A stretch of 64,000 nt of DNA from Bacteroidales bacterium (GTDB lineage: Bacteria > Bacteroidota > Bacteroidia > Bacteroidales > Lentimicrobiaceae). Each line of letters begins with the position of its first letter. Position 1 is the stretch's first letter. The stretch lies in the NCBI GenBank assembly GCA_016705005.1, contig JADIZB010000004.1, forward strand, positions 124,001 to 188,000, given 5' to 3'. The position numbers were made by a program, and so were the translations under genes. Under the pieces are notes generated by a model. The model saw only the letters and a list, made by a program, of their open reading frames with translations. It was not told where the DNA came from and did not search any database. Of the stretch, positions 51,135 through 59,974 are shown in pieces.

Positions 51135-53243
51135 TTACCTGCTGATCAATACTTTTCTGATGCCGGAGCCTTCGCCGGAAGTATATTTCAGAAAATAAAT
51201 CCCATCGGGTATCCTGCTGATATCCAGCATTACGGTTCTGTTACCTGCGACACTCTGAATCTCAGGAACAAGTACTACCCTGCCATCGGTGGTCACCAGG
51301 TTCATCTCAACCTGAGTGGCTTCGCGACTCGAAAGCTCTATCCTGAGCCAGTCTTTGGCGGGATTCGGAAAACTTCTGAGCTTAAGGTTTCCACTGATGG
51401 TATTATTTTCCTCAATGCCTGTAACAGTGCTGGTATAGTCAAATTCCCAACCGTCTCCCTGAACATCGTTATTGGTAACAAAAAGCACATAGGCCTTTGA
51501 AGAGGGAACCACGATTTCTTCAGGCAACTCACTGCCTGAATATGATCCTATCAGTGTCTGGGTAACATAATCATAAACTTTAACCAGGTCGTTGGCCGGT
51601 TCCGTATCAAAATGATTGAACGAAATGGTGATGCTGGTAGCTCCTTCCGGTGCGATCTTATATTTACATACAGAATTGTTGTGGTAAGGGCGCCCGGAGC
51701 TTCCATCGGTGATGGTTCCTTCGGGCTCAGTAATTGTTGTAAGCCCTGAACAATAGGATACGATGGTACTGTTGAAGTGGGCCTTCCATCCGCTGCCCTG
51801 ATCGCCGGAAGTCAGGAATTCGATGTACATCCTGTCACCTGTGGCTGCAAGTGATGGTGGCATGGCACTGCCGGTGAAACTTCCCAGCAGGGGATATCCG
51901 GCATCCGGTCCGTCATAGACATTCAACACATCAACACCCTGGCTGACATCAAACTTATCAAATATCAGGGTCAGATTGGAAATCGAATCTTCCGGAGCTA
52001 TCAGCCAGCCGCAGTTGAGACCAGCAACATAAGGATCAACAGGTCCGCTGCCATCTTCAAGTGTACCGTTGTGCCTGGTCAGGGTAGTAACACCATTACA
52101 GTAATACGGGTAGTTGTTGCCGGGAATGAAGTTCACGATCGCCCCCTGGCCTTCTGAAAAGTTATTGCCCCCCGGATTCAGGTTGTTCAGATAGTAATAA
52201 CCATTGTATGATCCGCTCCAGCCCCAGTTAAAATGGAAATAATCGGTACCCTGATAACCATCCACATTAAAGGCATGACCACCGGAACCAAAACCATGGT
52301 AATACATCGGCCAGCCATTATCAAGATTCTCCATTAAAAGGTCTGCCCACTGACTGTCGGAATAGTCCTCCTTCAATTCAAGGGAAATCTGGGAACTGTA
52401 ACCAAAATTTTCTTCAAGTACCTGAACAGCGTCCCAACTATAGGCACCTGAACCGTTGGGCGAGTACATCATATCTACTGCTACTCCGCAATGGTACTGT
52501 ATTTCAGCCATTTCGAAATTATTCTCTCCACCGATGTTCGGGTTCATCTGGTTATAGTCGTAGGTGGATTCTCCAAAGTTAACAAACAGATAGCCGTAGT
52601 CGGAGTAGTATCCGTGAGAACCGGTGCCCTGAAGCGGAAAGCGCCAGTAATTAATCACCTGCGACATTGCGGTAGCAACACATCCAGACCAGACATGTCC
52701 ACCAGGCCCGCCATTATCTTCAGGACATAGCTCATTGTACCTTGCACCCTGATCCCATGTAGTTGACAACAAGGGACTTACCTGGGTGGTAACACGCAGG
52801 TTATTCTGAAGTTCAGGGTGATAATTCATCAAGTATGTCCATTTCTCAGAAATTTCAGCAGTCGGCAAAACATTCCGGCTAACAAGGTCGTTCACCTGCT
52901 GTTTGTAGCCTTCCATCCAGGCAACAAAAGACGGGGGCAATGATTCACCGGTATAACTGCCCTCAAATGCATAACCCAGCACCGGGACAGAGGCCTCTGT
53001 TCCAGCCACCAGGACATAACCGCCTGAAGAGAAATTAACTGCATAAATCTGACCTGCACCTGCATCGATGGTGGACACCCCGACCGGATTGACCGAAGAA
53101 AAATCTACCTGCATGGTTGAATTGAGCCTGCTGTGCATAAATGCCCTGGCTGCTTTTGCCGCATCAGTTGCATCGATGTTTCCGGCTGACAGGTTACATG
53201 AGAAGGCTATAGCGGTTAGAATGAGTAAAGTTTTCTTGAACAT
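51135..53243 (-). CDS. Secreted C10 family (streptopain-like) cysteine peptidase with CUB-like domains and T9SS domain
   Basis: 702 residues from the ATG giving MFKKTLLILTAIAF; an upstream in-frame start adds 11 residues. Signal peptide 1-20, then a Spi-like propeptide (about 25-130), then the C10 catalytic domain: nucleophile Cys188 in WSGCVATAMSQV and His323 in GSGGHAFNVDGY. Two CUB-like beta-sandwich domains follow (about 390-510 and 510-620; each with GTLEDGSGP or GTITDGSSG and the Cys-x-W/K). The end is a T9SS type A domain from FPNPAKDWLRIEL. Extracellular protein digestion is the expected role. Same layout as the next gene. Confidence 0.85.
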   Translation of the reverse strand: MFKKTLLILTAIAFSCNLSAGNIDATDAAKAARAFMHSRLNSTMQVDFSSVNPVGVSTIDAGAGQIYAVNFSSGGYVLVAGTEASVPVLGYAFEGSYTGESLPPSFVAWMEGYKQQVNDLVSRNVLPTAEISEKWTYLMNYHPELQNNLRVTTQVSPLLSTTWDQGARYNELCPEDNGGPGGHVWSGCVATAMSQVINYWRFPLQGTGSHGYYSDYGYLFVNFGESTYDYNQMNPNIGGENNFEMAEIQYHCGVAVDMMYSPNGSGAYSWDAVQVLEENFGYSSQISLELKEDYSDSQWADLLMENLDNGWPMYYHGFGSGGHAFNVDGYQGTDYFHFNWGWSGSYNGYYYLNNLNPGGNNFSEGQGAIVNFIPGNNYPYYCNGVTTLTRHNGTLEDGSGPVDPYVAGLNCGWLIAPEDSISNLTLIFDKFDVSQGVDVLNVYDGPDAGYPLLGSFTGSAMPPSLAATGDRMYIEFLTSGDQGSGWKAHFNSTIVSYCSGLTTITEPEGTITDGSSGRPYHNNSVCKYKIAPEGATSITISFNHFDTEPANDLVKVYDYVTQTLIGSYSGSELPEEIVVPSSKAYVLFVTNNDVQGDGWEFDYTSTVTGIEENNTISGNLKLRSFPNPAKDWLRIELSSREATQVEMNLVTTDGRVVLVPEIQSVAGNRTVMLDISRIPDGIYFLKYTSGEGSGIRKVLISR

Positions 53244-53263
53244 ATTTCCAGATTTTCTGCATT

Positions 53264-53271
53264 CAAAAATA
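53264..53271 (-). promoter_or_regulatory. -7 box of the first C10 peptidase gene
   Basis: TATTTTTG on the minus strand, 20 nt before the ATG at 53243. Confidence 0.45.
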
Positions 53272-53299
53272 GACAAAACTTTATAAAAATTTAAAAAAA

Positions 53300-53323
53300 G
53301 AGGCTTTCAATTACGAAAGCCTC
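53300..53323 (-). terminator. Terminator after the second C10 peptidase gene
   Basis: GAGGCTTTC (53300-53308) and GAAAGCCTC (53315-53323), 6-nt loop; followed on the minus strand by a T-rich run. Confidence 0.75.
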
Positions 53324-53344
53324 TCCTGAAAATAAATATTAATA

Positions 53345-55465
53345 TTACTCCACAATCAATCTGCGGGCTATACTGCCCTTTTCGCTGCTGATGCGAAGCA
53401 TATAAACGCCATTGTTAAGGTTACCCAACTGGAGTGTCTTATTTACAATTCCAGCCTGCATTTGTGAGGTTTCACTGTAAACCTGTTTTCCAAGCAGATT
53501 AAACATCGCTATGTTTACTTCTGACTGCTCGCTCAGGTTAAACCTGACCTGTGTGTATCCTGAAGCCGGATTCGGGTACACAGCAAGGTTCTGTGCAAAG
53601 TCTTTCTGGGTAGTTCCGACATTTGAAATATAGTATTCTGCATCGAAACCCTGGTGGTTATTAAATCCATTGGTTGAGAACATCACCATCATCTGTCCTG
53701 TTGGCGAAACTATTGCTGTCGGAATGGAATTGCCGGACAGGTTGCCGAGCAGTTGATTTGTAGGAATGGCATACACTTTAAGGAAGTCTTTATCTGCTTC
53801 AAGGTCAAATGCAGAGAAAACAAGTGTGAGGTCCTTTGCACCATCGCCCGGATTAATCTTCCATTTGCAGACACTGCTGTTATTATAATTATGTTCACCA
53901 CTGCCATCGGAGAAAAATCCTGTAGGCTCCGTCAGATTGGTAACGCTGTTGGTGCAATAGATCGGGAAAGAGGAAAAGAATTCAGCCTGAAAACCAGGGC
54001 CTTCACTCGATCCATCCGTAATCAGTTTAACAAACATCTTGTTTCCGGATGCTGTAACCTGTGCTGTTCCTGAATTCTGTCCATAACTGGCAAGTAACGG
54101 GGCGGTTTCGTCAGCACCGGCATAAATTTTCACGGAATCTCCTTCTGCAAGTTCGAACTGGTTGAAATTGATAGAAATGGCCGTAACTGAATCGGTTGGA
54201 GAGATTAACCATGAGCATGCGCTGTTAGCCAGATAGGTAGCCAGAGGACCACTGCGATCTTCAAAAATTCCCAACGGAGTTGTAACTACATGTGAGTCGC
54301 AATGATACGGGTAATTGGCAGTATTCGGAACAAAATTCCTGACCATACCCTGCTGGCTGCTGAACCCGTTTACATCACTGATGGTAAAATATCCGTTTTC
54401 ACTTCCACCCCAGCCAAAATTAAAGTGGAAGAGTTTTCCTGATCCGGTGATCTGGTATCCGTCAAGAACAAAAGCATGTCCACCATCACTGCTCTGACCG
54501 GAATAATAAAGTGGTTTGCTTTCATCAATGCTTTGAACTATCATATTTTCCCAGGCCGTGGTAGTATATGACATTTTCATCATATACTGCGCAGCTGTTG
54601 AATAACCGAAATAACTTTTAATTGCAGGGGGCACGTCAGCACTGAAAGCGCCGGAACCGTCAGGTGCAAAACCCATTCTGACAGAAACTGCACAATGGTA
54701 CTGTAGTTCAGCAACAGCATTAACTGCAACTCCATTCCCTGCTGAGACTGAATTCAGCATGGCATCCCAGTTGTAGTGAGTCTGACCAAAATTGGCAGTT
54801 TGGGTACCATAACCCGGGCAATTGTACGAATAACTTCCGATTCCCTGTTCCGGATAACGGTAATAAGTCATGATCATCGACATGGCAGTGGCGACACAAC
54901 CGGCATAAACATGTCCGCCGGGGCCGTCTTCATCCTCAGGACAATAGGCATTGTACGGATAGTCCTGATTCCACATGATGGCAAGCAAAGGTTCTACATC
55001 ACGGTCACCCTCAAGGCTGACCCTTGCAGTTGTCATTGTTTCGTAATAATTCCAGGTCTGAATCACGTCATTACCGGCCCTGAGTCCGTTTTTACGACCA
55101 AAGTCAATCTGGTCGGCATAATCCTTCATGAAACTGTTAAAAGTCTTGTTTTCACCATTCGAACGATAACTTCCGCTGGTATTATAACCGATAACAGGAG
55201 TGTATATGTCGTCAGCAGCTATGATAATAAAACCTCCGTTGCTGATGTTAAAGGCATAGTAAACCGGCTGACCGTCTATTTCACGGATTTCTGCGAGTTC
55301 AAGGCTGATATCATCAATATTTACTGCAATGCCTTCCTGAACCAATTGCTCGTACACAAAGTTGCGGCCAACTTTGCCGGCATTATCCTGTGTTACAATT
55401 GCTGCCATTGCATTGGCAGTCAGTAATATGGAAAGTAATAAACCGAGTAGTTTTCCGAATTTCAT
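53345..55465 (-). CDS. Secreted C10 family cysteine peptidase paralogue with CUB-like domains and T9SS domain
   Basis: 706 residues from the ATG giving MKFGKLLGLLLS; 10 further residues are possible upstream. Signal peptide 1-20, propeptide to about 135, catalytic Cys190 (YAGCVATAMSMI) and His330 (SDGGHAFVLDGY), then two CUB-like domains and a T9SS domain from VYPNPASGYTQVRF. Clearly a paralogue of the peptidase at 51135-53243: same order, same spacing and shared blocks such as CPEDxxGPGGHVxxGCVATAMS. Each copy has its own promoter box. Confidence 0.85.
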   Translation of the reverse strand: MKFGKLLGLLLSILLTANAMAAIVTQDNAGKVGRNFVYEQLVQEGIAVNIDDISLELAEIREIDGQPVYYAFNISNGGFIIIAADDIYTPVIGYNTSGSYRSNGENKTFNSFMKDYADQIDFGRKNGLRAGNDVIQTWNYYETMTTARVSLEGDRDVEPLLAIMWNQDYPYNAYCPEDEDGPGGHVYAGCVATAMSMIMTYYRYPEQGIGSYSYNCPGYGTQTANFGQTHYNWDAMLNSVSAGNGVAVNAVAELQYHCAVSVRMGFAPDGSGAFSADVPPAIKSYFGYSTAAQYMMKMSYTTTAWENMIVQSIDESKPLYYSGQSSDGGHAFVLDGYQITGSGKLFHFNFGWGGSENGYFTISDVNGFSSQQGMVRNFVPNTANYPYHCDSHVVTTPLGIFEDRSGPLATYLANSACSWLISPTDSVTAISINFNQFELAEGDSVKIYAGADETAPLLASYGQNSGTAQVTASGNKMFVKLITDGSSEGPGFQAEFFSSFPIYCTNSVTNLTEPTGFFSDGSGEHNYNNSSVCKWKINPGDGAKDLTLVFSAFDLEADKDFLKVYAIPTNQLLGNLSGNSIPTAIVSPTGQMMVMFSTNGFNNHQGFDAEYYISNVGTTQKDFAQNLAVYPNPASGYTQVRFNLSEQSEVNIAMFNLLGKQVYSETSQMQAGIVNKTLQLGNLNNGVYMLRISSEKGSIARRLIVE

Positions 55466-55500
55466 AGCTTGTTTTTTTTGTTTGCGATTTGCCAAGGCGC

Positions 55501-55508
55501 CAAAAGTA
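55501..55508 (-). promoter_or_regulatory. -7 box of the second C10 peptidase gene
   Basis: TACTTTTG on the minus strand, 35 nt before the ATG at 55465, directly in the T run of the preceding terminator. No -33 TTG visible. Confidence 0.45.
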
Positions 55509-55514
55509 AAAAAA

Positions 55515-55543
55515 AATGCCTTAACTATTTCAGTTAAGGCATT
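55515..55543 (-). terminator. Terminator after the S8 protease gene
   Basis: A perfect 12-bp inverted repeat (AATGCCTTAACT and complement, 5-nt loop) followed on the minus strand by a T run. Confidence 0.8.
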
Positions 55544-55565
55544 AAATATTATGATCGATGAAAGG

Positions 55566-58253
55566 TTATTTTATAACGATCCTCTGGTTTAATTGATCAG
55601 CACCCGAATTGACCGACAGGAGATAAATGCCGGCAGGTAAATCTGACAGATCAATTTTGCGGGTGAATGTTCCGCTTGTGGAGTTATACCTGTTGCTGTA
55701 AACAATATTTCCAAGCAGTGAATATACCCTGATACTGACTTCTCCCTTTAAATTTCCGGCGGCTACAGTAAATTCCCCGTCAGAAGGGTTGGGATATACT
55801 TCGAGTGCTGTTTTTACAATCTTTTGCTGTGATGTTGGTGTAGTATTGATTATGCTGATGTTATCAATATAAACATTGTCGCCTTCGCCCTGAACATGAT
55901 AAGAGAAACGGTTGCAGGCCTGCAGTGTAATATCAAAAACTGAGCCGGCAAAAGCTGTGAGGTCAAAGGTGAGTCTCTGCCATGGATCAGCCCCTGTGGT
56001 AGTTGGGTTAAAATCAGTTACTCCGTTTTCATCGGGTACCTGAATACCGTTAACAAGTACCCTGAACCATGAATACCTGGGACCGAGGCTGTAAGTTTGA
56101 TGCAGATCGAGCTCCAAAGCAACATTCTCCATTCCGGTTGCGTCAACACCACAAATACTGGCCCTGGCGTGGAATTGCTTGTTTGAGTTCCATGCCTGCT
56201 CAGGCGTGCCGGCGGTCGGACTGCCTTGCCATCCTGTAGGAATCGGGTCACCCTGAAAATGAATGCTTTTACTGCTTTCGAAAGCAGAGCGGGAATCGAC
56301 TGCAGATTGCGATTTTATGGTATCCCAGAGAGTGAAATAGCCGGGTGTACCATTTTCCATATCTATGTTATAGGAAGGAACAGCACCTTTTACACCAATA
56401 AAATCGGAGAAACTCATTGAGTTTACCCCATTTGCATTCCAGGCTGTAAGGCTGACAGAATATGGACCCGGAACCATAAACCTGACCTCCGGGTTCTGGG
56501 AATTAAGGCTTGAACCATTGATAAACTCATACGATGACGGGGATATGCTCCATTCCCAGGCTGTAGGGGTGTACAGCGATAAGTCATTCAACGTAACCGG
56601 ACTGCTGATGCAAGGAAGCGAATCGCTGGCACCGATCATAACATAGGGCACCGGGGTAGCTGTCACTGTAATATAATCAGGAAAAACAACCGTGTTCGAT
56701 CCGAAATCATTGGTTACTGTCAGGGAAACATCATAAACGCCGGGTGTGGTATAGCGAACAGCCGCCGGAGTCTGGCTGGTTGAGGCAGCCGGGTTGCCTC
56801 CCTCAAATGTCCACTGCCACTGCGATGGAACGCCTGTCGAAAGATCGGCAAACAGAATACCACTACCACCAGGCAGAATCGTTGTTACTTCTGTTGAAAA
56901 ATTTGCTGTCGGGGAATAAGGCGTATGCAGCGCAGCCTGATAAGCATTGATTCTTCCGGTACCAAGCATGCCTGTATAATCAGGATTCAATGGATAAATA
57001 TCATCTGTGGTGGTTTTGATAATATTCTCTACCTGGGCGGGTGTCAGTTCCTGGTTGATTGAAAGTACCAGTCCGGCAAGTCCGGCTACAATCGGCGAAG
57101 CCATTGATGTTCCGGACATCAGGTCATAGTTCCCGAATGTTGCAGTGCTGTATGTCGTACTCAAAAGTCCGGCAGGACCTCCCTGGGCAGATCCTCCGGG
57201 TGAACTGACATCAACTGAAGTGGCAAAATTTGAGAAATCACTTTTTAAATCATTGAAATCTGTTGAGGCTACTGAGATTACATTGGCATAGGCTGAAGGG
57301 TAATGCGGAGTACTCACGTTATCGTTTCCGGCAGCTGCCACAAGCACAATACCTGAATTAAAAATGGTATTGATCATATTCTGGTTGGTTTGAGAGTAAC
57401 CCGGTCCACCCCATGACATGTTAATAACATCAGCACCATTGTTTGCGGCCCATTGAATACCCGTATATCCGTAGATGCTGCTGGCGTTTGAATTGGCTGC
57501 TGCTTTTACTGCAATGATGCTGACATCAAATCCGACCGAAGCAACTCCAATGCCATTGTCACTGGCTCCTGCTGCCAGTCCGGCACAATGGGTGCCATGT
57601 GACCATTCATAAGGATCACCTGAAGCAGGTGGATTCGCATTGTTGGTATTGTAATAGGTATCGCGCTGGGCAACAATTTTGCCTGCAAGATCCGGATGGT
57701 CAACCCAAACTGCATTGTCAACTATTGCAACCCTGACCTCTGAGTTACCATGTGAGATATCCCATGCAAGATCGGCCTGAATCCTATCCAGATGCCAGTT
57801 CCAGTTCTGAGGACCGTTATATAGTGTGTAAAGGCTGTCATTGGGAACATAATCTATTTTATCAAGTGGCACCTTCTCAACATATTCGAGCAGAGGAACC
57901 TGGTTAAGACGCTGCATGATCTGATCAACTCTTTCAAAATCATTGAATTCAAGCATCAGTGTTCTGAGCAGCTTTCCGTCGTTATTTAAATAGAAGGGCC
58001 TTGAAAGCTCCTTCAGGCTGAATTCGCTGCTAAGCGCTGATATAAAAGGGATGGTACTGATATCAACCGTAAGGTCAGGATTTACCTCAAAATCAATGGC
58101 TACATTATCCTTGTATTTTAAGTAAATCCTTCCGTCGTGATAATCAGAATATACTGTCTGGGCCATAGCTATAAAGCCCGGAAATGCAAAGGAGAGCATT
58201 AAAAGCAGGATTTTTCTGAAAGCTGAACCTGATGGTAGTGATTTTGTTTTCAT
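55566..58253 (-). CDS. Secreted subtilisin-like (S8) serine protease with PKD domains and T9SS domain
   Basis: 895 residues. Signal peptide about 1-31 (ending AMAQ), a propeptide to about 145, then a peptidase S8 domain with catalytic Asp179 (AIVDNA), His219 (SHGTHCAG), oxyanion Asn310 (AAGN) and Ser383 (SGTSMASPIVAG). Two PKD-like domains follow (about 450-630; W-x-F-E-G-G-N-P, W-E-W-S-I), then a MAM/CUB-like beta-sandwich (about 640-800) and a T9SS domain from VYPNPSDGEFTVAA. It probably cleaves extracellular protein. It is upstream of the two C10 peptidases in the same direction but separated by a terminator. Confidence 0.87.
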   Translation of the reverse strand: MKTKSLPSGSAFRKILLLMLSFAFPGFIAMAQTVYSDYHDGRIYLKYKDNVAIDFEVNPDLTVDISTIPFISALSSEFSLKELSRPFYLNNDGKLLRTLMLEFNDFERVDQIMQRLNQVPLLEYVEKVPLDKIDYVPNDSLYTLYNGPQNWNWHLDRIQADLAWDISHGNSEVRVAIVDNAVWVDHPDLAGKIVAQRDTYYNTNNANPPASGDPYEWSHGTHCAGLAAGASDNGIGVASVGFDVSIIAVKAAANSNASSIYGYTGIQWAANNGADVINMSWGGPGYSQTNQNMINTIFNSGIVLVAAAGNDNVSTPHYPSAYANVISVASTDFNDLKSDFSNFATSVDVSSPGGSAQGGPAGLLSTTYSTATFGNYDLMSGTSMASPIVAGLAGLVLSINQELTPAQVENIIKTTTDDIYPLNPDYTGMLGTGRINAYQAALHTPYSPTANFSTEVTTILPGGSGILFADLSTGVPSQWQWTFEGGNPAASTSQTPAAVRYTTPGVYDVSLTVTNDFGSNTVVFPDYITVTATPVPYVMIGASDSLPCISSPVTLNDLSLYTPTAWEWSISPSSYEFINGSSLNSQNPEVRFMVPGPYSVSLTAWNANGVNSMSFSDFIGVKGAVPSYNIDMENGTPGYFTLWDTIKSQSAVDSRSAFESSKSIHFQGDPIPTGWQGSPTAGTPEQAWNSNKQFHARASICGVDATGMENVALELDLHQTYSLGPRYSWFRVLVNGIQVPDENGVTDFNPTTTGADPWQRLTFDLTAFAGSVFDITLQACNRFSYHVQGEGDNVYIDNISIINTTPTSQQKIVKTALEVYPNPSDGEFTVAAGNLKGEVSIRVYSLLGNIVYSNRYNSTSGTFTRKIDLSDLPAGIYLLSVNSGADQLNQRIVIK

Positions 58254-58624
58254 ATCTGATTGTAGTTGGATTTCATAATAAACACAATTTGGATTGTTTT
58301 GTCTCCACCTTAAGGAAAATTATCCGGATTTTGTCCGGAAATAGGTATAAACAACCGGCATAAATTACAGAAAAGTACGAGAACAGCCTGATAATGAAGC
58401 CTTGCAAACAAAGGTACAAAAGAAAATGTGAGAATCTGATATAATGTCAGCAAAATTCTCTGATGTTTTTATTCCTGAAAATATGGCCTGAAAAGCCATC
58501 CTGAGATATAAAACCAACATGCAATAAAGTGTTCGTTCTGACTGAAACTGTTTTACTAACTTTGTGCCTTCAAAAGGCAGCCTTTCTGCCTGAATCAGTA
58601 TCAACAATTTTATCCGTCTGAATC
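58254..58624. other. Divergent intergenic region between S8 protease and hutI
   Basis: 371 nt. It holds TACCTTTG on the minus strand (58409-58416), a candidate protease promoter, and TAACTTTG on the plus strand (58557-58564) for hutI. A small hairpin (TCCGG/CCGGA, 58323-58339) is also seen. No gene recognised. Confidence 0.5.
58557..58564 (+). promoter_or_regulatory. -7 box of hutI
   Basis: TAACTTTG, 60 nt before the ATG. No clear -33 TTG. A short hairpin (AGGCAG/CTGCCT) lies in the leader. Confidence 0.45.
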
Positions 58625-59884
58625 ATGGCTGCAGGAATTCTGATCACCAACATCGGTAAACTGGTTGGCATTGAGACCAAAGGTCTGCTCTTTAAAGCAG
58701 GAGCCGGAATGTCTGAACTCACCTCAATCGACAATGCTTATCTGTGGATTGAGGATGGCAAAATAAAAGCCTTCGGACAAGCATTGCAATATATGGATCA
58801 GAATCCTGAATTCGAGGATTGTATGATTATCAATGCAAAGGGAGGCATGGTTTTTCCATCTTTCTGCGATTCACACACCCACCTGGTATATGCAGGCAGT
58901 CGTGAACTTGAATATGTAGACAAAATCAGGGGGCTTTCGTACGAGGAAATCGCCAAAAGGGGTGGTGGCATACTCAATTCAGCCAAAAGGCTGCATAATG
59001 CTTCTGAGGAAGAACTTGTTGAACAGGCACTTGTCCGTCTGAAGGAAATTGCTGCCTATGGAACCGGGGCTGTTGAAATAAAAAGTGGTTATGGATTGAA
59101 TACAGAAGACGAGCTTAAAATGCTCAGGGTGATTCGTAAACTTCAGGCAATAAGTCCACTTACAATCAGGGCAACCTTCCTGGGGGCTCATGCCGTTCCG
59201 GAAGATTACAAAGGCAGGCAGGATGAGTATGTTGATCTGATTATCAATGAAATGATCCCGGTGATTGCAGCTGGTCATATGGCCGACTTTATAGATGTTT
59301 TCTGTGACCGTGGATTTTTTACCCCCGAAGAAACAGAACGGATTCTCATGGCCGGTATCAAATATGGAATGAAACCTAAAATCCATGCCAATGAACTTGA
59401 CTATTCCGGAGGAATCCAGGTTGGCGTGAAGTATGATGCCTTATCGGTTGACCATCTTGAATATACAGGAGACGAAGAAATTGAAGCGCTGCTGGGCACT
59501 GAAACCATGCCTACCCTGCTGCCGGGAGCTGCCTTCTTTCTGAATATGGTAAATGCCCCTGCAAGAAAAATGATGGATGCCGGGCTTCCACTGGCGCTGG
59601 CCAGTGATTTCAATCCCGGCTCCTCCCCTTCCGGGAATATGCAGCTGATTCTTTCGATGGGATGCATCATGTTCAGAATGACACCCGAAGAAGCACTTAA
59701 CGCCTGTACACTAAACGGTGCATACGCCATGGGATTGAGCGACGAACTCGGGAGTATCACTGTTGGTAAAACGGCCAATGTTTTCATCACCAAACCGATG
59801 CCATCCATCGAATTTATGCCTTACGCATACGGCAGTAACAAGGTTGAAACAGTCATCCTGAACGGCAACGTAATCAACCTGTGA
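58625..59884 (+). CDS. hutI: Imidazolonepropionase
   Basis: 419 residues. Hydrolyses 4-imidazolone-5-propanoate to N-formimino-L-glutamate, the third histidine-degradation step. Amidohydrolase fold: FPSFCDSHTHLVYAGSRE (metal His-x-His), G-G-G-I-L-N-S, E-I-K-S-G-Y-G-L, FLGAHAVP, KIHANELDYSGG, DHLEYTG and ASDFNPGSSPSGNMQ, all HutI markers. ftcD follows by 90 nt. HutH and HutU are not in the window. Confidence 0.94.
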   Translation: MAAGILITNIGKLVGIETKGLLFKAGAGMSELTSIDNAYLWIEDGKIKAFGQALQYMDQNPEFEDCMIINAKGGMVFPSFCDSHTHLVYAGSRELEYVDKIRGLSYEEIAKRGGGILNSAKRLHNASEEELVEQALVRLKEIAAYGTGAVEIKSGYGLNTEDELKMLRVIRKLQAISPLTIRATFLGAHAVPEDYKGRQDEYVDLIINEMIPVIAAGHMADFIDVFCDRGFFTPEETERILMAGIKYGMKPKIHANELDYSGGIQVGVKYDALSVDHLEYTGDEEIEALLGTETMPTLLPGAAFFLNMVNAPARKMMDAGLPLALASDFNPGSSPSGNMQLILSMGCIMFRMTPEEALNACTLNGAYAMGLSDELGSITVGKTANVFITKPMPSIEFMPYAYGSNKVETVILNGNVINL

Positions 59885-59974
59885 TAAATGCGATCACATG
59901 CTGCCAGGATTCAGTATCAATAGTAATTGTTTCAGGACACTTTTTCTTCAGAAAAACTATAAAACACAACTTAA

